From the NCBI GenBank assembly GCA_026027325.1, contig JAMSLZ010000005.1, forward strand, positions 1,612,001 to 1,676,000: a DNA stretch of 64,000 bases, written 5' to 3'. The notes under the pieces are model-generated. The model saw nothing but the letters and a program-made list of their open reading frames with translations, had not been told where the DNA came from and did no database searches. The first letter of the stretch is position 1; the number at the start of each line of letters is the position of its first letter. The stretch comes from Actinomucor elegans (lineage: Eukaryota > Mucoromycota > Mucoromycetes > Mucorales > Mucoraceae). Made by a program: the position numbers and the translations under genes. Shown here piece by piece: positions 32,238 to 41,794 of the stretch.

Positions 32238-33731
32238 ATGCTTTGCAATACAGACAGTGCGCAGGACGCATCTTCTTCATTCCTTCACCCCCACGACCCT
32301 AGTGTCGAACGAGAATATGAAAATTTAATACGAGCATGGAAACAGCAACTCATCGGCCAAACACCACCTACGCCTAGTAACGACTATATACGTTTCGCCT
32401 GGATGCGATTGATGGATCACTACCTCGATCAGCAATGGCTCGACTCGAAACAGATGATGCAGTGCGCTCAAGCCTGGAGCGCTCGCGAATCGATCAGTCT
32501 GACTGAAGCGGTTCACACCATGAACATCCTCAGTCTCAAATCCATGCAACGATCATTGGACGCACGTCAAGAGCTACTTCAGGCTTTGGGCGATCCCGAT
32601 TTCATGGTAGGCTTTGGTGTCTCACCTATCCAAGAAGAGGATGAGGACGAACGATCTTCTCTGGCTGGTTCAGAAGATCATGAAGATCAAATTGTGCATG
32701 CGCCTTTGCTTGTTAAGCATAATACTACACCTGCAGAAGAAATCATGGATGAAGCGATTGTTACTACAGAAAATAAGCAACAAGAAGAGGAGTTGATTCA
32801 TCTATATGCCGGTCAAAAGTGCGAGGAAGTCAAGTCTAGATCGGCATATGAGGAAGAGACTGATGGGGTACCGAAGCGACCCCGTCTTCTTTCATCAGCT
32901 TCAACGCCCAACATCTCATTAGTCACTAATCAACAAGAATTTGCAGATGATAGTAATGAATTTTCCCGCAAATGCGAGAGCTATTATCAGCAATTGCCTC
33001 AGGCTTCTTCTTGGAAAGAAACATCGATCAAACAAGACAAGGACGATGATAGATATTCAGATAATCAAAGTTTGTGTAGTGTTAGTATTCATAGTGGTAC
33101 TAATAACTCATCGCCTCCTCTTGGAAGCGGTGTTCAATGGAAAAGCTGGTTTCTGGAAGACCAAAACGATCAAACAGCTGCTGAGTATCCATTACTCAGT
33201 ATTCATCCAACAGATAATCATCATACATCTATTATTTTTGAAGAAGATTTTGCTGATGAAAAAGTGGAGACCGATGCATCGTTCTCTGGTATGTACACCA
33301 CCAATAATACATCTTATGATCTACTGTCAATCGAGAAAAAAACCCAGCCATTTCTCATGGTGAGAAGTGAATCTAGTATCTCTGCTTTTCGACCAATCAG
33401 TAACAATTTAGCTCCTCGGTGTCAACCCATACTGGATCCCATTGCCAACTCTTACCCGCTGCAAAGATCTTCCTCAACCTCATATTCGGGACCTAAGGAA
33501 CGCTTGATGATGATACCGAAAAGTAAGCCTACTACTGCTGCTGCTACAGCGCCTACCATTACCAAAAGTAAATCTTTTCCTTCCAAAGCCGCCTTACCAT
33601 CGTCATCTTCTCTTAAAAAGTCTTATGCCTCATCCCCACCTCCAATGCCCCCAAAGGAACGAAACTTTATGATCCGATCCATTGTCAGCAAAAAAGCTTC
33701 TTTGTCCAAATTATTTGGTAGTAAAAAATAA
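32238..33731 (+). CDS. Large mostly disordered protein, unrecognised
   Basis: A single exon gives 497 residues. The first 115 or so residues look folded and helical (EREYENLIRAWKQQLIG, then YIRFAWMRLMDHYLDQQWLD and LTEAVHTMNILSLKSMQRSL). The rest is low-complexity: acidic runs, Ser/Thr/Asn-rich segments, then a basic Ser/Pro-rich C-terminus with SPPPMPPKE, a proline motif of the SH3-ligand kind. It ends KKASLSKLFGSKK, a short amphipathic basic tail that could touch membranes. No known domain is recognised. An alternative start is possible: ATG at 32109 (M-G-Q) could splice from 32118 to an AG at 32211 and join in frame, giving an N-terminus of the N-myristoylation type. The donor, GTCTCT, is weak, so the plain start is kept. 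Confidence 0.72.
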   Translation: MLCNTDSAQDASSSFLHPHDPSVEREYENLIRAWKQQLIGQTPPTPSNDYIRFAWMRLMDHYLDQQWLDSKQMMQCAQAWSARESISLTEAVHTMNILSLKSMQRSLDARQELLQALGDPDFMVGFGVSPIQEEDEDERSSLAGSEDHEDQIVHAPLLVKHNTTPAEEIMDEAIVTTENKQQEEELIHLYAGQKCEEVKSRSAYEEETDGVPKRPRLLSSASTPNISLVTNQQEFADDSNEFSRKCESYYQQLPQASSWKETSIKQDKDDDRYSDNQSLCSVSIHSGTNNSSPPLGSGVQWKSWFLEDQNDQTAAEYPLLSIHPTDNHHTSIIFEEDFADEKVETDASFSGMYTTNNTSYDLLSIEKKTQPFLMVRSESSISAFRPISNNLAPRCQPILDPIANSYPLQRSSSTSYSGPKERLMMIPKSKPTTAAATAPTITKSKSFPSKAALPSSSSLKKSYASSPPPMPPKERNFMIRSIVSKKASLSKLFGSKK

Positions 33732-33984
33732 CCTTCAACACAGTAATACATAAAATCATTTCCGCTCCTTTATTATCTAATTATATTAATGAACATATCC
33801 ATATAATAAACCCTGAATATATTATCCATATATACTAAGCTACATACAGCTCTAAAAAACAGAATTTTCAATTAGGCAAACAGAAACAAAAGCTTTATAA
33901 ATAATGAGAGCTATAAACGAACAAAAGTATACAATGCATTTCATTCAGTAAGATTATTCTTCATTTAGGGCCTTATTTGATACT

Positions 33985-34605
33985 GTAGCCCATTCTGGTC
34001 ATGCAGTACTTAACAGATGCAACATTCGACTAAAATCTATACACATATCTAAACTATATAAGAAAGCATGTAACTTACTGTCAATCATTACTGTGTCATA
34101 AAATCTGTTAAAGATTCGTTAAATAATAGTTCTAATAGATGCATCACTTCCATCTAAGCTCTCACTGGTAATGATATTTAACATTGAAATGAGATCGACT
34201 GAGAGATCTATTGATTCGTAAATCTAGTAGTTTAATATTAACTGCATGTACATGCAAAAAAAAAAGAAGATGCATGTAATTTACAGCTGGTCAGTATATA
34301 TGCGGTAAAAAGAAACTTGCTATATTTTGATAAATCCAAAGTGATAGCTAATGAAATAGTTAATTCTAAACATGTTCTATATATCAAATGCAGTATTTCA
34401 CCAGGATCAGTCGAAAAGTTGATAAATTTAGTTTTGATGTACTTGAAATGGATGCATGTTATAGTTAGTATGTCTAAAATGTAATGTACTCTTTGCCATC
34501 CAATTAAATAACGAGTATGATAAATCCACCACTTTATTCTGAATAGGCAATAGCAGTTAAACAAGGCATTAAACTAAAATCAGTCGAAAGTTGTAAAAAT
34601 ATTAA
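33985..34605 (+). repeat. Diverged tandem array of the dispersed repeat (about four monomers)
   Basis: Four successive copies of the repeat lie head to tail. The CATTCTG-like block recurs near 33991, 34160 (weak), 34362 and 34535. The following GATCAGTCGAAAAGTTGA-like block recurs near 34026, 34191, 34404 and 34578. Spacing is therefore about 170-205 bases. Monomer 3 has CCAGGATCAGTCGAAAAGTT and monomer 4 has AAAATCAGTCGAAAGTTG. Between these blocks the monomers share ATGTCTAAAATGTAATG- and ATTAAATAACGAG-like stretches with copy A. Divergence is high, so the array is old. Confidence 0.6.
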
Positions 34606-34778
34606 AAATGAGTTAACTCCATTATTTATTGCTTTATGTGCATAGAATAAGAGCTCCAATCAAGAAGCAGGCACACATTAAAAAGGATAGGATATGACGA
34701 GTAGATGAAAATGATAGAGTATAATAATAATAAAAAAGAGAAATGAATAGTAAGCTAAATAAGGCTATTTATGAATAT

Positions 34779-35015
34779 TTACAGAAGAAAAAGGGATCGA
34801 TATTCTTGGACATGTTGATTGATAGACTTGCGGATAAGATTCACACTAGACCATGAAAAGGGCTTATCCTTGATAACACTACGAAAGCGCGCTTTCCAGA
34901 TGTTTGTTAAAGTAATAAAGAGAACCATGGTAGCAGAGATCTCAAACTCCCAGCATTACTGAGCATTGTAGAAATCCATTAAGCATAAAACTGCCTTGAT
35001 GTCGTAGATATCCAT
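34779..35015 (-). pseudogene. Non-LTR-retroelement-type C-terminal relic
   Basis: A minus-strand frame from an ATG at 35015 to a TAA at 34779 (79 codons) is interrupted by one in-frame TAA after DFYNAQ. It continues CWEFEISATMVLFITLTNIW, KARFRSVIKDKPFSW and LIRKSINQHVQEY. The NIWKARF- pattern recalls the segment downstream of the reverse transcriptase (zf-RVT region) in LINE-type elements, where similar C-terminal pieces are common in this fungal group. This assignment is from memory and weak. The single stop in otherwise good coding sequence suggests a recent loss. Confidence 0.35.
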
Positions 35016-36061
35016 TGTAGGCTATAGAAATTCAAAAATAAAAATTCAATTTCAAAATCGCAACTTTTTTTTATAATGCACAAAGATGAAAGTTCCAAGG
35101 CTCATTATGCTAACAAAACAAATGATATATCCAGAAATACTTAAATAATATAATATAATATGCTCGAGTGATGGTAAAGTTATATCCTATAAACGATAAT
35201 AATGAAACATGCCAGTATATTTAATATCATTAGTCGAGCCATTCTATACAACGCAGTCTTTTTTTAAACCGTATTTTTTTTTTCGGCTCTGACTCTCGTC
35301 AAAAGCGAAGCCAGTACAGGTCAATGTTTACTGATGCTGCCATATTCATTATTGCTTTGTTATCTTTCAATTTTCGATATCCAATAAAAATTAAGGTTGT
35401 CATCGTGGTAGTAGGGTGCATTTGCATCAGGTTTATTGTCAGTGAAAGGCATTTGGTGGAATAGTTTTAGATTTGATTTTTTTTTTTCAACTAACTCATA
35501 GAACACATTGAACACTTTAATCGCTTATAGAGGCTAAGCTTAGAAAACTTGACATTAGATGAAACCTGACACCAACTATTAGAGGATCAATGGCCTATAG
35601 GACTGAAAGCCGGGTTAGTTTCGTATTTGATACGTAGTCCGAGGTCATGAGAAGAATATAATACTTCATGTATTAGTGCTTCCATGCAACCAAGGCGCGG
35701 TGGATATACTTTATTCTTACTGGTTCATAGTAAAACTGATGCATTTGTTACTCAAGATTGACGGCAACATTTATCTAGTGCTGAGTTTCTAGAGAATACG
35801 TTATCGCCACTATATCTATATAAAAGATTATAGTCCAATAGATACTTCAGTGATGGTATAGAGACATTATATAGATGGTAAAGTACCTATTGATGCATAA
35901 TTTAAATGGCCATTACATATTATTTGCATAAGCTATAGGTAATGTTTCTTTAATGATATATATTTCCTGTCCACCGAAAATCGTCCTAGAAAATATCATA
36001 GTAAAAGCGGGGGTTTTATTCTTATTTTTTACGTTCAGCTATTACTTTTTCTTTCTTCGAT

Positions 36062-39005
36062 ATGCCCAAGTTTACTAATAGACTCGTCAAAGAAAAGAGC
36101 CCATACCTACTGGTAACTATCGAGCTTTAGCATGTTTATATATGAAATACTTACTGAGCGCATTACAAACATAGCAACACGGTAATACTATTCACTGAAA
36201 ATAAAGTGAAAAAAAAACCTTCAGTACTAACGTTATTACCCTTTTCTTTATTATAAGCCCACAACCCTGTGAGTACATATGGCAAAGGAAATAAGACTGA
36301 TACTAACTGTTGCTTTCATTCACAGGTGGACTGGTTTCCTTGGGGAGAAGAGGCCTTCAACAAAGCAAAGTCAGAGAATAAGCCCATATTTTTAAGTGTG
36401 GGTTACAGTACTTGCCAGTAACTATTATGTGACAGACAAAGTGGAATCTCGGTACTCATCATTTACAATAGCTGGTGCCATGTTATGGAACATGAGTCAT
36501 TCGAAAACGAAAGTATTGCTGATATTATGAACAAACACTATGTCAATATCAAAGGTAATCCCATCAATCATTATTTCACTTGAAACACGTCTAACATAGC
36601 ATAAACTAGTGGATAGGTTCGGTTTGAATAGCGTTTTGACAAAATATGACATATTGACGTATTTTATCAACATTATAGAGAAGAGAATCCTGGAGTGGAT
36701 AAGCTATACATGACTTATATTCAATTAACGTCTGGTAGTGGAGGTTGGCCAATGTCAGTTTTTCTGACGCCTGATTTGAATCCATTTTTCGGTGCTTCTT
36801 ATTTCCCTCCACAAGACCAGTTTGGTAGACCAGGTTTTAAGACTTTATTGAATCGCATTGCTCTACTATGGGCATCGGATCCTGATAAAGTAAAGTCTAG
36901 TGGGAAGAATATGACCCAGCAACTGAAATCATATATACAGGTAATGCACAAACACGAAACGCTTAATGACGAGTGGTTGATTCAAGATATTTGATAGGCT
37001 AAACCTGCAGAATTAAGTCAAGATTTGGATCCGATCGAAGTTGCTGCAGAAACATACCATCATTTCGAGAATTCATTTGATCCTGTATTTGGTGGATTTG
37101 GATCTGCACCCAAATTTCCTACGCCTGTACAGCTTCAATTTTTGACTGATTATTACATGTATAACCGTAGTAATAGCAGTAAATCAGCAGATGCTCAAAA
37201 AGCCATTGAAATGGCATTATTTACGCTCAAAAAGATAGCTGCTGGTGGTATTCATGGTAAATGATGTATAGTATGTTGGCGTATTCTACTTTGATTAAGT
37301 GTTTTTACTGTAATAGATCATGTAGGAGGTGGATTTCATCGATACAGTACAGATAAAAGATGGCATGTGCCTCATTTTGAAAAGATGCTATACGATCAAG
37401 CACAACTCTTATCGTTGTACTCATCCGCATACCAAATAACGGGCGAAATTATCTTTGCTGATGTTGCAAAAGACATTATTCGATACATTTCTCGGGATTT
37501 ACAGCACAATGCAGGTGGATTTTACTCTGCTGAAGATGCAGATTCTTTACCAACTCAAAATTCGACAAAAAAATCCGAAGGTGCTTTTTGCGTGTGGCAA
37601 GTAGATGAACTACAAGCTATACTTGGTTCAACCAATGCCCAAGTCTTTAGCATCCACTATGGCTGTAGGGAGGACGGTAACGTAGATCCTCTTCAAGACC
37701 CTCATAAGGAATTGGTTAACAAGGTATACTACTATACTGCATTATTGAATACGTTTTTTTTTTGTTAATTCAATTGTTGTTAGAACGTATTGTATGAAAG
37801 TGGATCAATTGAAGATACTGCCAAGGCTGCCGGTATGGCACCTACTGAAGTTTTAGCTATCTTGAATAATTGCAAAACTAAATTATGGGAGTATCGCTCT
37901 ACTGTCCGTCCCAAACCTCATCGTGATGAAAAGGTAATGAATAAAGCTCTAATCCAGCGCTTTCTGTTACTAATGGACTGGTAGATCTTGACTTCATGGA
38001 ATGGTCTTATGATTACAGGACTGGTTCATGCTTATGAAGCACTTGGTGATGAGGAAATCTTGAAGTTAGCTGTATCAGCTGCTGAATTTATTCATAACGA
38101 ACTGTATCAACCTACTACCCATATTTTATTGAGAAGCTATTGTGGCGGTCCTTCTGAAATTGAAGGCTTTGTTGATGATTATAGCTATTTGATTCAAGCC
38201 TTGCTCGACTTATACGAAGTCACTTTTGATGAGAGATGGATTGAATGGGCCTATGACCTTCAGGAAAAGCAAAATGATCTGTTTTATGATGATAGCCAAG
38301 GCGGATACTTTAACGTTACAGTCAATGATAAGTCGATATTAGTTAGAATGAAAGAAGGTAAGGTTAACAAGCTTTTTTTTTTTTTTAGAGATTGCCACAA
38401 TGAATTAACGTACTCTACTTTAGAACAAGACGGTGCTGAACCATCCGCGTATGTTGCATAAAATATAATATATCCTTGACAAGTACTAATTTGTTTCAAT
38501 CTTAGAAATGCTGTATCGTTACGAAACCTAGTCCGTCTTGCAGCTCTTTTAGAAGTTTCAGCATATTCCAAGAAGGCGGAAGAAACAATTCAATCATTCA
38601 GATTATCACTGAGTAAATTCCCTTTTGCTATTCCTGCTTTGGTGGCTTCATTCATGTTAGTGACACATGGTCTTAAAGAGGTAGATTTTTGATGCTTGGA
38701 CTAAGAAGATAGTATAGAACTAAGTATGTATTTGATTCTAGATTGTACTAGCCGGTAGACCAGCAGATGCCAGTATGTCTACATTCAAAAAGATAGTTTC
38801 ACGCGTGTTTATGCCCAACAAACTTGTAGCATTAGCCAAGTCTGAAGGTTTTATCGCATCGAAAAATTCTATTATTAGGCAAATTGCTGAACAGTCTAAG
38901 AGCTCGGTCAAAGAACCAGCTGCTTACATTTGCGAAAATTTTGCTTGTGGATTACCCATTTATGACCCCGAACAACTCAAAAAAGCTTTATCTAATGATC
39001 AATAA
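36062..39005 (+). CDS. SPATA20/YyaL-type protein (thioredoxin-like DUF255 plus six-hairpin domain)
   Basis: Conserved protein of bacteria and eukaryotes; precise role unknown. Fifteen exons: 36062-36112, 36175-36181, 36258-36268, 36326-36417, 36472-36554, 36610-36616, 36679-36940, 36998-37256, 37317-37723, 37784-37933, 37985-38357, 38424-38448, 38506-38680 and 38742-39005, counted as 14 coding blocks after the start block, giving 721 residues. The N-terminal thioredoxin-like part opens [20 protein letters not shown] and carries the hallmark [14 protein letters not shown], then [14 protein letters not shown] and [20 protein letters not shown]. The rest resembles an (alpha/alpha)6 barrel: [64 protein letters not shown] and [19 protein letters not shown]. 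The micro-exons of 7, 11 and 7 nt encode the most conserved N-terminal residues, which supports them. Length fits the family (about 690-790). No targeting sequence is obvious. Confidence 0.93.
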
Positions 39006-39107
39006 TAAATGCAGTATTCCAATACGATATATAGTAGAAGGCTTTATTTCATATATATATGTAAAAGTTGTAGTTCTTTTAGGAGCTGTCTAAAAAGAAG
39101 AACAAAC

Positions 39108-39583
39108 TTATTGGGCAGTCAAGATATCAGAGTCACCAGCATCAGTGATGGAGAGAACACTGGTACGGAAGAGCTTACCACAAGCAGTACCAAGATCGAT
39201 GTTGTTACCGTTGTAGTGGTGAACACCAGTCTTGGACAACATGGCGTAGTATTCGATCTCGGACTTACGGAGAGGAGGACAGTTACCAGCAATGATGATC
39301 AACTTGGCTATTAATTAAGTAAAAGAACATTAGCAAAACAGTTGGAGGGGGACGATCTCTGCCAACGAGAAAGAAAAAGGACAAAAGCAATACATAAAAA
39401 AGGCTCCTGTCCCCCAATAGTATAAAGAGATCGTTTTAAAAGGTATGATGACTTACCCTTTCCTTGACGAATGGTCTTCAAAGTGGTCTTGTAACCGAGA
39501 GTGTACTTACCAGACTTGGTAACGAGTTGGAGACGAGAGTTGATGGACTCGGCGTTCTTCTTGGACTTGACAGTAGGGGCCAT
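39108..39583 (-). CDS. RPL30: 60S ribosomal protein eL30
   Basis: Cytosolic large-subunit ribosomal protein that binds kink-turns in rRNA. Exons 39583-39457 and 39307-39108 give 108 residues, the usual size. Exon 1 encodes [20 protein letters not shown] and [15 protein letters not shown]. Exon 2 encodes [54 protein letters not shown] and ends [11 protein letters not shown]. These blocks are near-identical to eL30 of other eukaryotes. Codon use is strongly biased, as for highly expressed genes. The intron, at 149 nt, is far longer than most others in the window (about 55 nt) and contains a kink-turn-like hairpin, listed separately; yeast Rpl30 blocks its own splicing through such an element. 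The gene is divergently paired with the EF-Ts gene. Confidence 0.97.
39347..39415 (-). promoter_or_regulatory. Kink-turn hairpin in the eL30 intron (candidate autoregulatory element)
   Basis: Read on the minus strand (the transcript), GGGGGACAGGAGCC (39415-39402) and GGCAGAGATCGTCCCCC (39363-39347) face each other across a 38-nt loop. GGGGGAC pairs with GTCCCCC, and GCC pairs with GGC. Between the helices the AGA bulge plus GA on one strand and GA on the other gives the three-nucleotide loop and tandem G-A pairs of a kink-turn. The yeast RPL30 pre-mRNA element has the same core, as I recall it: GC-AGAGAU opposite GGAG. The hairpin lies between the 5' splice site (39456) and a TAAT-type branch site. 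A second segment near the donor (ACGATCTCT, 39434-39426) can pair with AGAGATCGT of the hairpin, so the two folds exclude each other. Confidence 0.7.
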
Positions 39584-39855
39584 TTTAGCTATAAAAGATT
39601 TAGAGAACGATACTGGAGTACAATGACTTCCTACTTACAAAGATCAAAGTATAGACAAAAGAGAAAGAGTCCTACAAACACGTTGAATCGCGAAATTCAA
39701 TAGAAAAAAAAATTTCACTCTAGCCAAGCCACCAAGGATCAGGCAGGGCCATCAAGCGGAATCCAAATCTTTTCCCAAGAAATGGATACCTTTTATCGGC
39801 CAGTACGCCCCTGTTAACTGTTTTCTTTTATTTTACAACCAAGATAAAACTCAAT
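39584..39855. promoter_or_regulatory. Bidirectional promoter, eL30 / EF-Ts
   Basis: Only 272 bases separate the divergent start codons of eL30 (-) and mitochondrial EF-Ts (+), so the two must share a short control region. It is more GC-rich in the middle (about 39720-39800) than most intergenic DNA here and ends in T-rich leader sequence before the EF-Ts start. No named factor site is claimed. Confidence 0.5.
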
Positions 39856-40935
39856 ATGAACCGTTTCAGTGCTGCTCGCAACGTTCTTTCTAGATGTTAT
39901 ACCACAGCTGTTAAGCCTGATATCAAGTTGCTCAAGGAGCTCCGTAAAGAAACTGAAGTTTCCATGACCAAAGCCAAGGAAGCCCTTATCAAGACAAACA
40001 ACGACTATGCAAAGGCTTTGGCTTGGTTATCCGAGGATGCCCAAATTTCTGGTGCCAAGAAAGCACAAAAGGTTGCTGGTAGAACTGCTGGTGAAGGTTT
40101 AATCACAACTGCCTCTGTCGAAGTTCCTGCTAGCAACGGATTCAAGAGCAAGAGTACCATCATCGAAGTAAGACCTGTCAAATCGAAAACGAGTGATTGA
40201 TACTTACTCCCTTGTTCATAGTTGAACTGTGAGACTGATTTCGTCTCTAGAAATGATGTCTTTAAGAATCTCGCTTCCAGAATCGCTGCTACTTCATTAT
40301 TAATGCATGAAACCTCTTTGAGCGGTAGCAAACGTCTTATTGAAACTATTGCAGTCGATAATCTTTTGAATGCACCATTGATGCCTCATCCTAGTGAGAG
40401 TGAATTGAATACCAATGACATTGGAAAGACAGTACAAGAAACCATTGTCGAAACTATTGGTAAGCTTGGTGAAAATATCTCTTTGCGTCGCGCTGCTATT
40501 GTCTCTGAAGGTATTTCTGCTTGTTATATTCATGGTGGTGATGCTACCAGTGGAAAGATTGGTGGTATTGCTGTGCTTCAGCCCAAGAAAGTCACTTTAG
40601 CTGAGCTCGATGAGACTGCTGCTGCTACATTATCAAAGACTGCTCGTCAAGTTGCTCGCCAAGTGGTCGGCTTCAACCCTACCTATTTAAATTCTGCTGA
40701 TGTCCCTGAAGCTGAACGCCAATCCCAAGAAAATCTTCAAGAATTTGAAGAAGCTCAAGTTTTGAATAAGCAGAAATATCTCTTGAAGCCTGACCTTACC
40801 ATTGCAGAATACGTTGATCAAGCTACTGATGGGGCTGAAGTTGTTGATTTCATTCGTTGGGAAGTGGGAGAAGGTATTGAGAAGAAGGAAGTTGATTTTG
40901 CTGATGAGGTCCTTAGTGCTGCTCGAGGCAATTAA
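39856..40935 (+). CDS. TSF1: Mitochondrial elongation factor Ts
   Basis: Nucleotide exchange factor that recycles mitochondrial EF-Tu from GDP to GTP. Exons 39856-40167 and 40222-40935 give 341 residues. The first 20 residues (MNRFSAARNVLSRCYTTAVK) are a mitochondrial targeting sequence. The UBA-like N-terminal domain follows: IKLLKELRKETEVSMTKAKE, ALIKTNNDYAKALAWL and GRTAGEGLI. Exon 2 starts with the family hallmark NCETDFVSRND, then dimer/core parts NISLRRAAIV, YIHGG and GKIGGIAVL, and a C-terminal coiled region ending WEVGEGIEKKEVDFADEVLS. The 54-nt intron interrupts the IIE-LNCETDF strand exactly between codons. The length fits mitochondrial EF-Ts with its extra loops. S. cerevisiae lacks a typical EF-Ts, so its presence agrees with a non-Saccharomyces fungus. 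Confidence 0.95.
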
Positions 40936-41260
40936 GCATAACTGCACTCTTCTGTTAGATTCTCATTATTAATATTTGTATTTTCCCTTGCTCTTTCATT
41001 TCTTTGTATAAATAAAACCATCAACAATGTATTCCTATTTACTAACATGCAGGGCCGAAGACCATAATTAATGCAATTTGTCGGGCACATCCCAGCAGCA
41101 GAATATAATATACAACAGATTCACGGTTTTTATTGGCTAGCCGAGACTAAATAATTTCCCTCCTTTTAAGCTTATGCGATTTCATCAATTGCTGGTGAAA
41201 GACAGCTATTCTCATTTAATAGAAATGCAACCTTAACTCGACTATTATACAATAAATACT

Positions 41261-41304
<44 letters not shown>

Positions 41305-41794
41305 TATACTAACAGTAATTTTTGGAATCATTATACTATGCCTAAAAATGATTACTATATTTGTGTTGAGAGTTGATATATGACAGTACAAAAAGAATTA
41401 TAGATTGATAGTGTTTCCACGACTTATTCTTGTTTATAGTTTGAATGGGAGAATAATCAAAGACCTATGTAATACACGTTTATTATGTTTTACCTTGTTA
41501 ATAAGACGCGACAGTTTAATGGAAATCACTATATATAAACCAACGAACTAAGAAAAAAAAGAGCATTGAATGTTCTCCGAAAATGGTAGCTGGAGAAGCA
41601 TTGTCCAAAATACATAGTAATGAAGGGTATAGAACATAGCATTACAAAGATGTATTGGTTAGACAGCATAGAAAGTTATTGGTATATAAAACAATTATTA
41701 TTACTCTCAAAAACCATTGTCATTATTATGTTTGTTAATATACTATTATACAAGATCACACCATTTACAGCCATAATAGCATGTAAGTATGATA
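40936..41794. other. Intergenic region between convergent EF-Ts and MED12, with a 39-base A-run
   Basis: Convergent 3' ends face each other here. An uninterrupted run of 39 A lies at 41263-41301. No gene is supported; a 74-codon + frame at 41620-41844 overlaps the end of MED12 and has no motif. The A-run could be the trace of an integrated poly(A) tail or a slippage-grown mononucleotide repeat, and no recognisable retroelement or processed gene precedes it. Confidence 0.5.
41263..41301 (+). repeat. 39-base mononucleotide A tract
   Basis: It consists of 39 consecutive A residues, directly read. It is by far the longest homopolymer in the window; the next is 26 T at 29824-29849. Length may be inexact, because sequencing often misjudges such runs. 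Confidence 0.85.

Larger units (their letters stand above)
33732..36061. other. Gene-poor stretch with tandem repeat array and retroelement relic
   Basis: No intact gene is supported. The listed tandem array (33985-34605) and non-LTR-type relic (34779-35015) lie here. The rest, 35016-36061, is AT-rich with T-runs (35270-35285, 35478-35488). Weak protein-like scraps on the + strand (for example TIRGSMAYRTESRVSFVFDT at about 35578) are in broken frames. The bases just before 36062 would include the promoter of the next gene. Confidence 0.45.
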
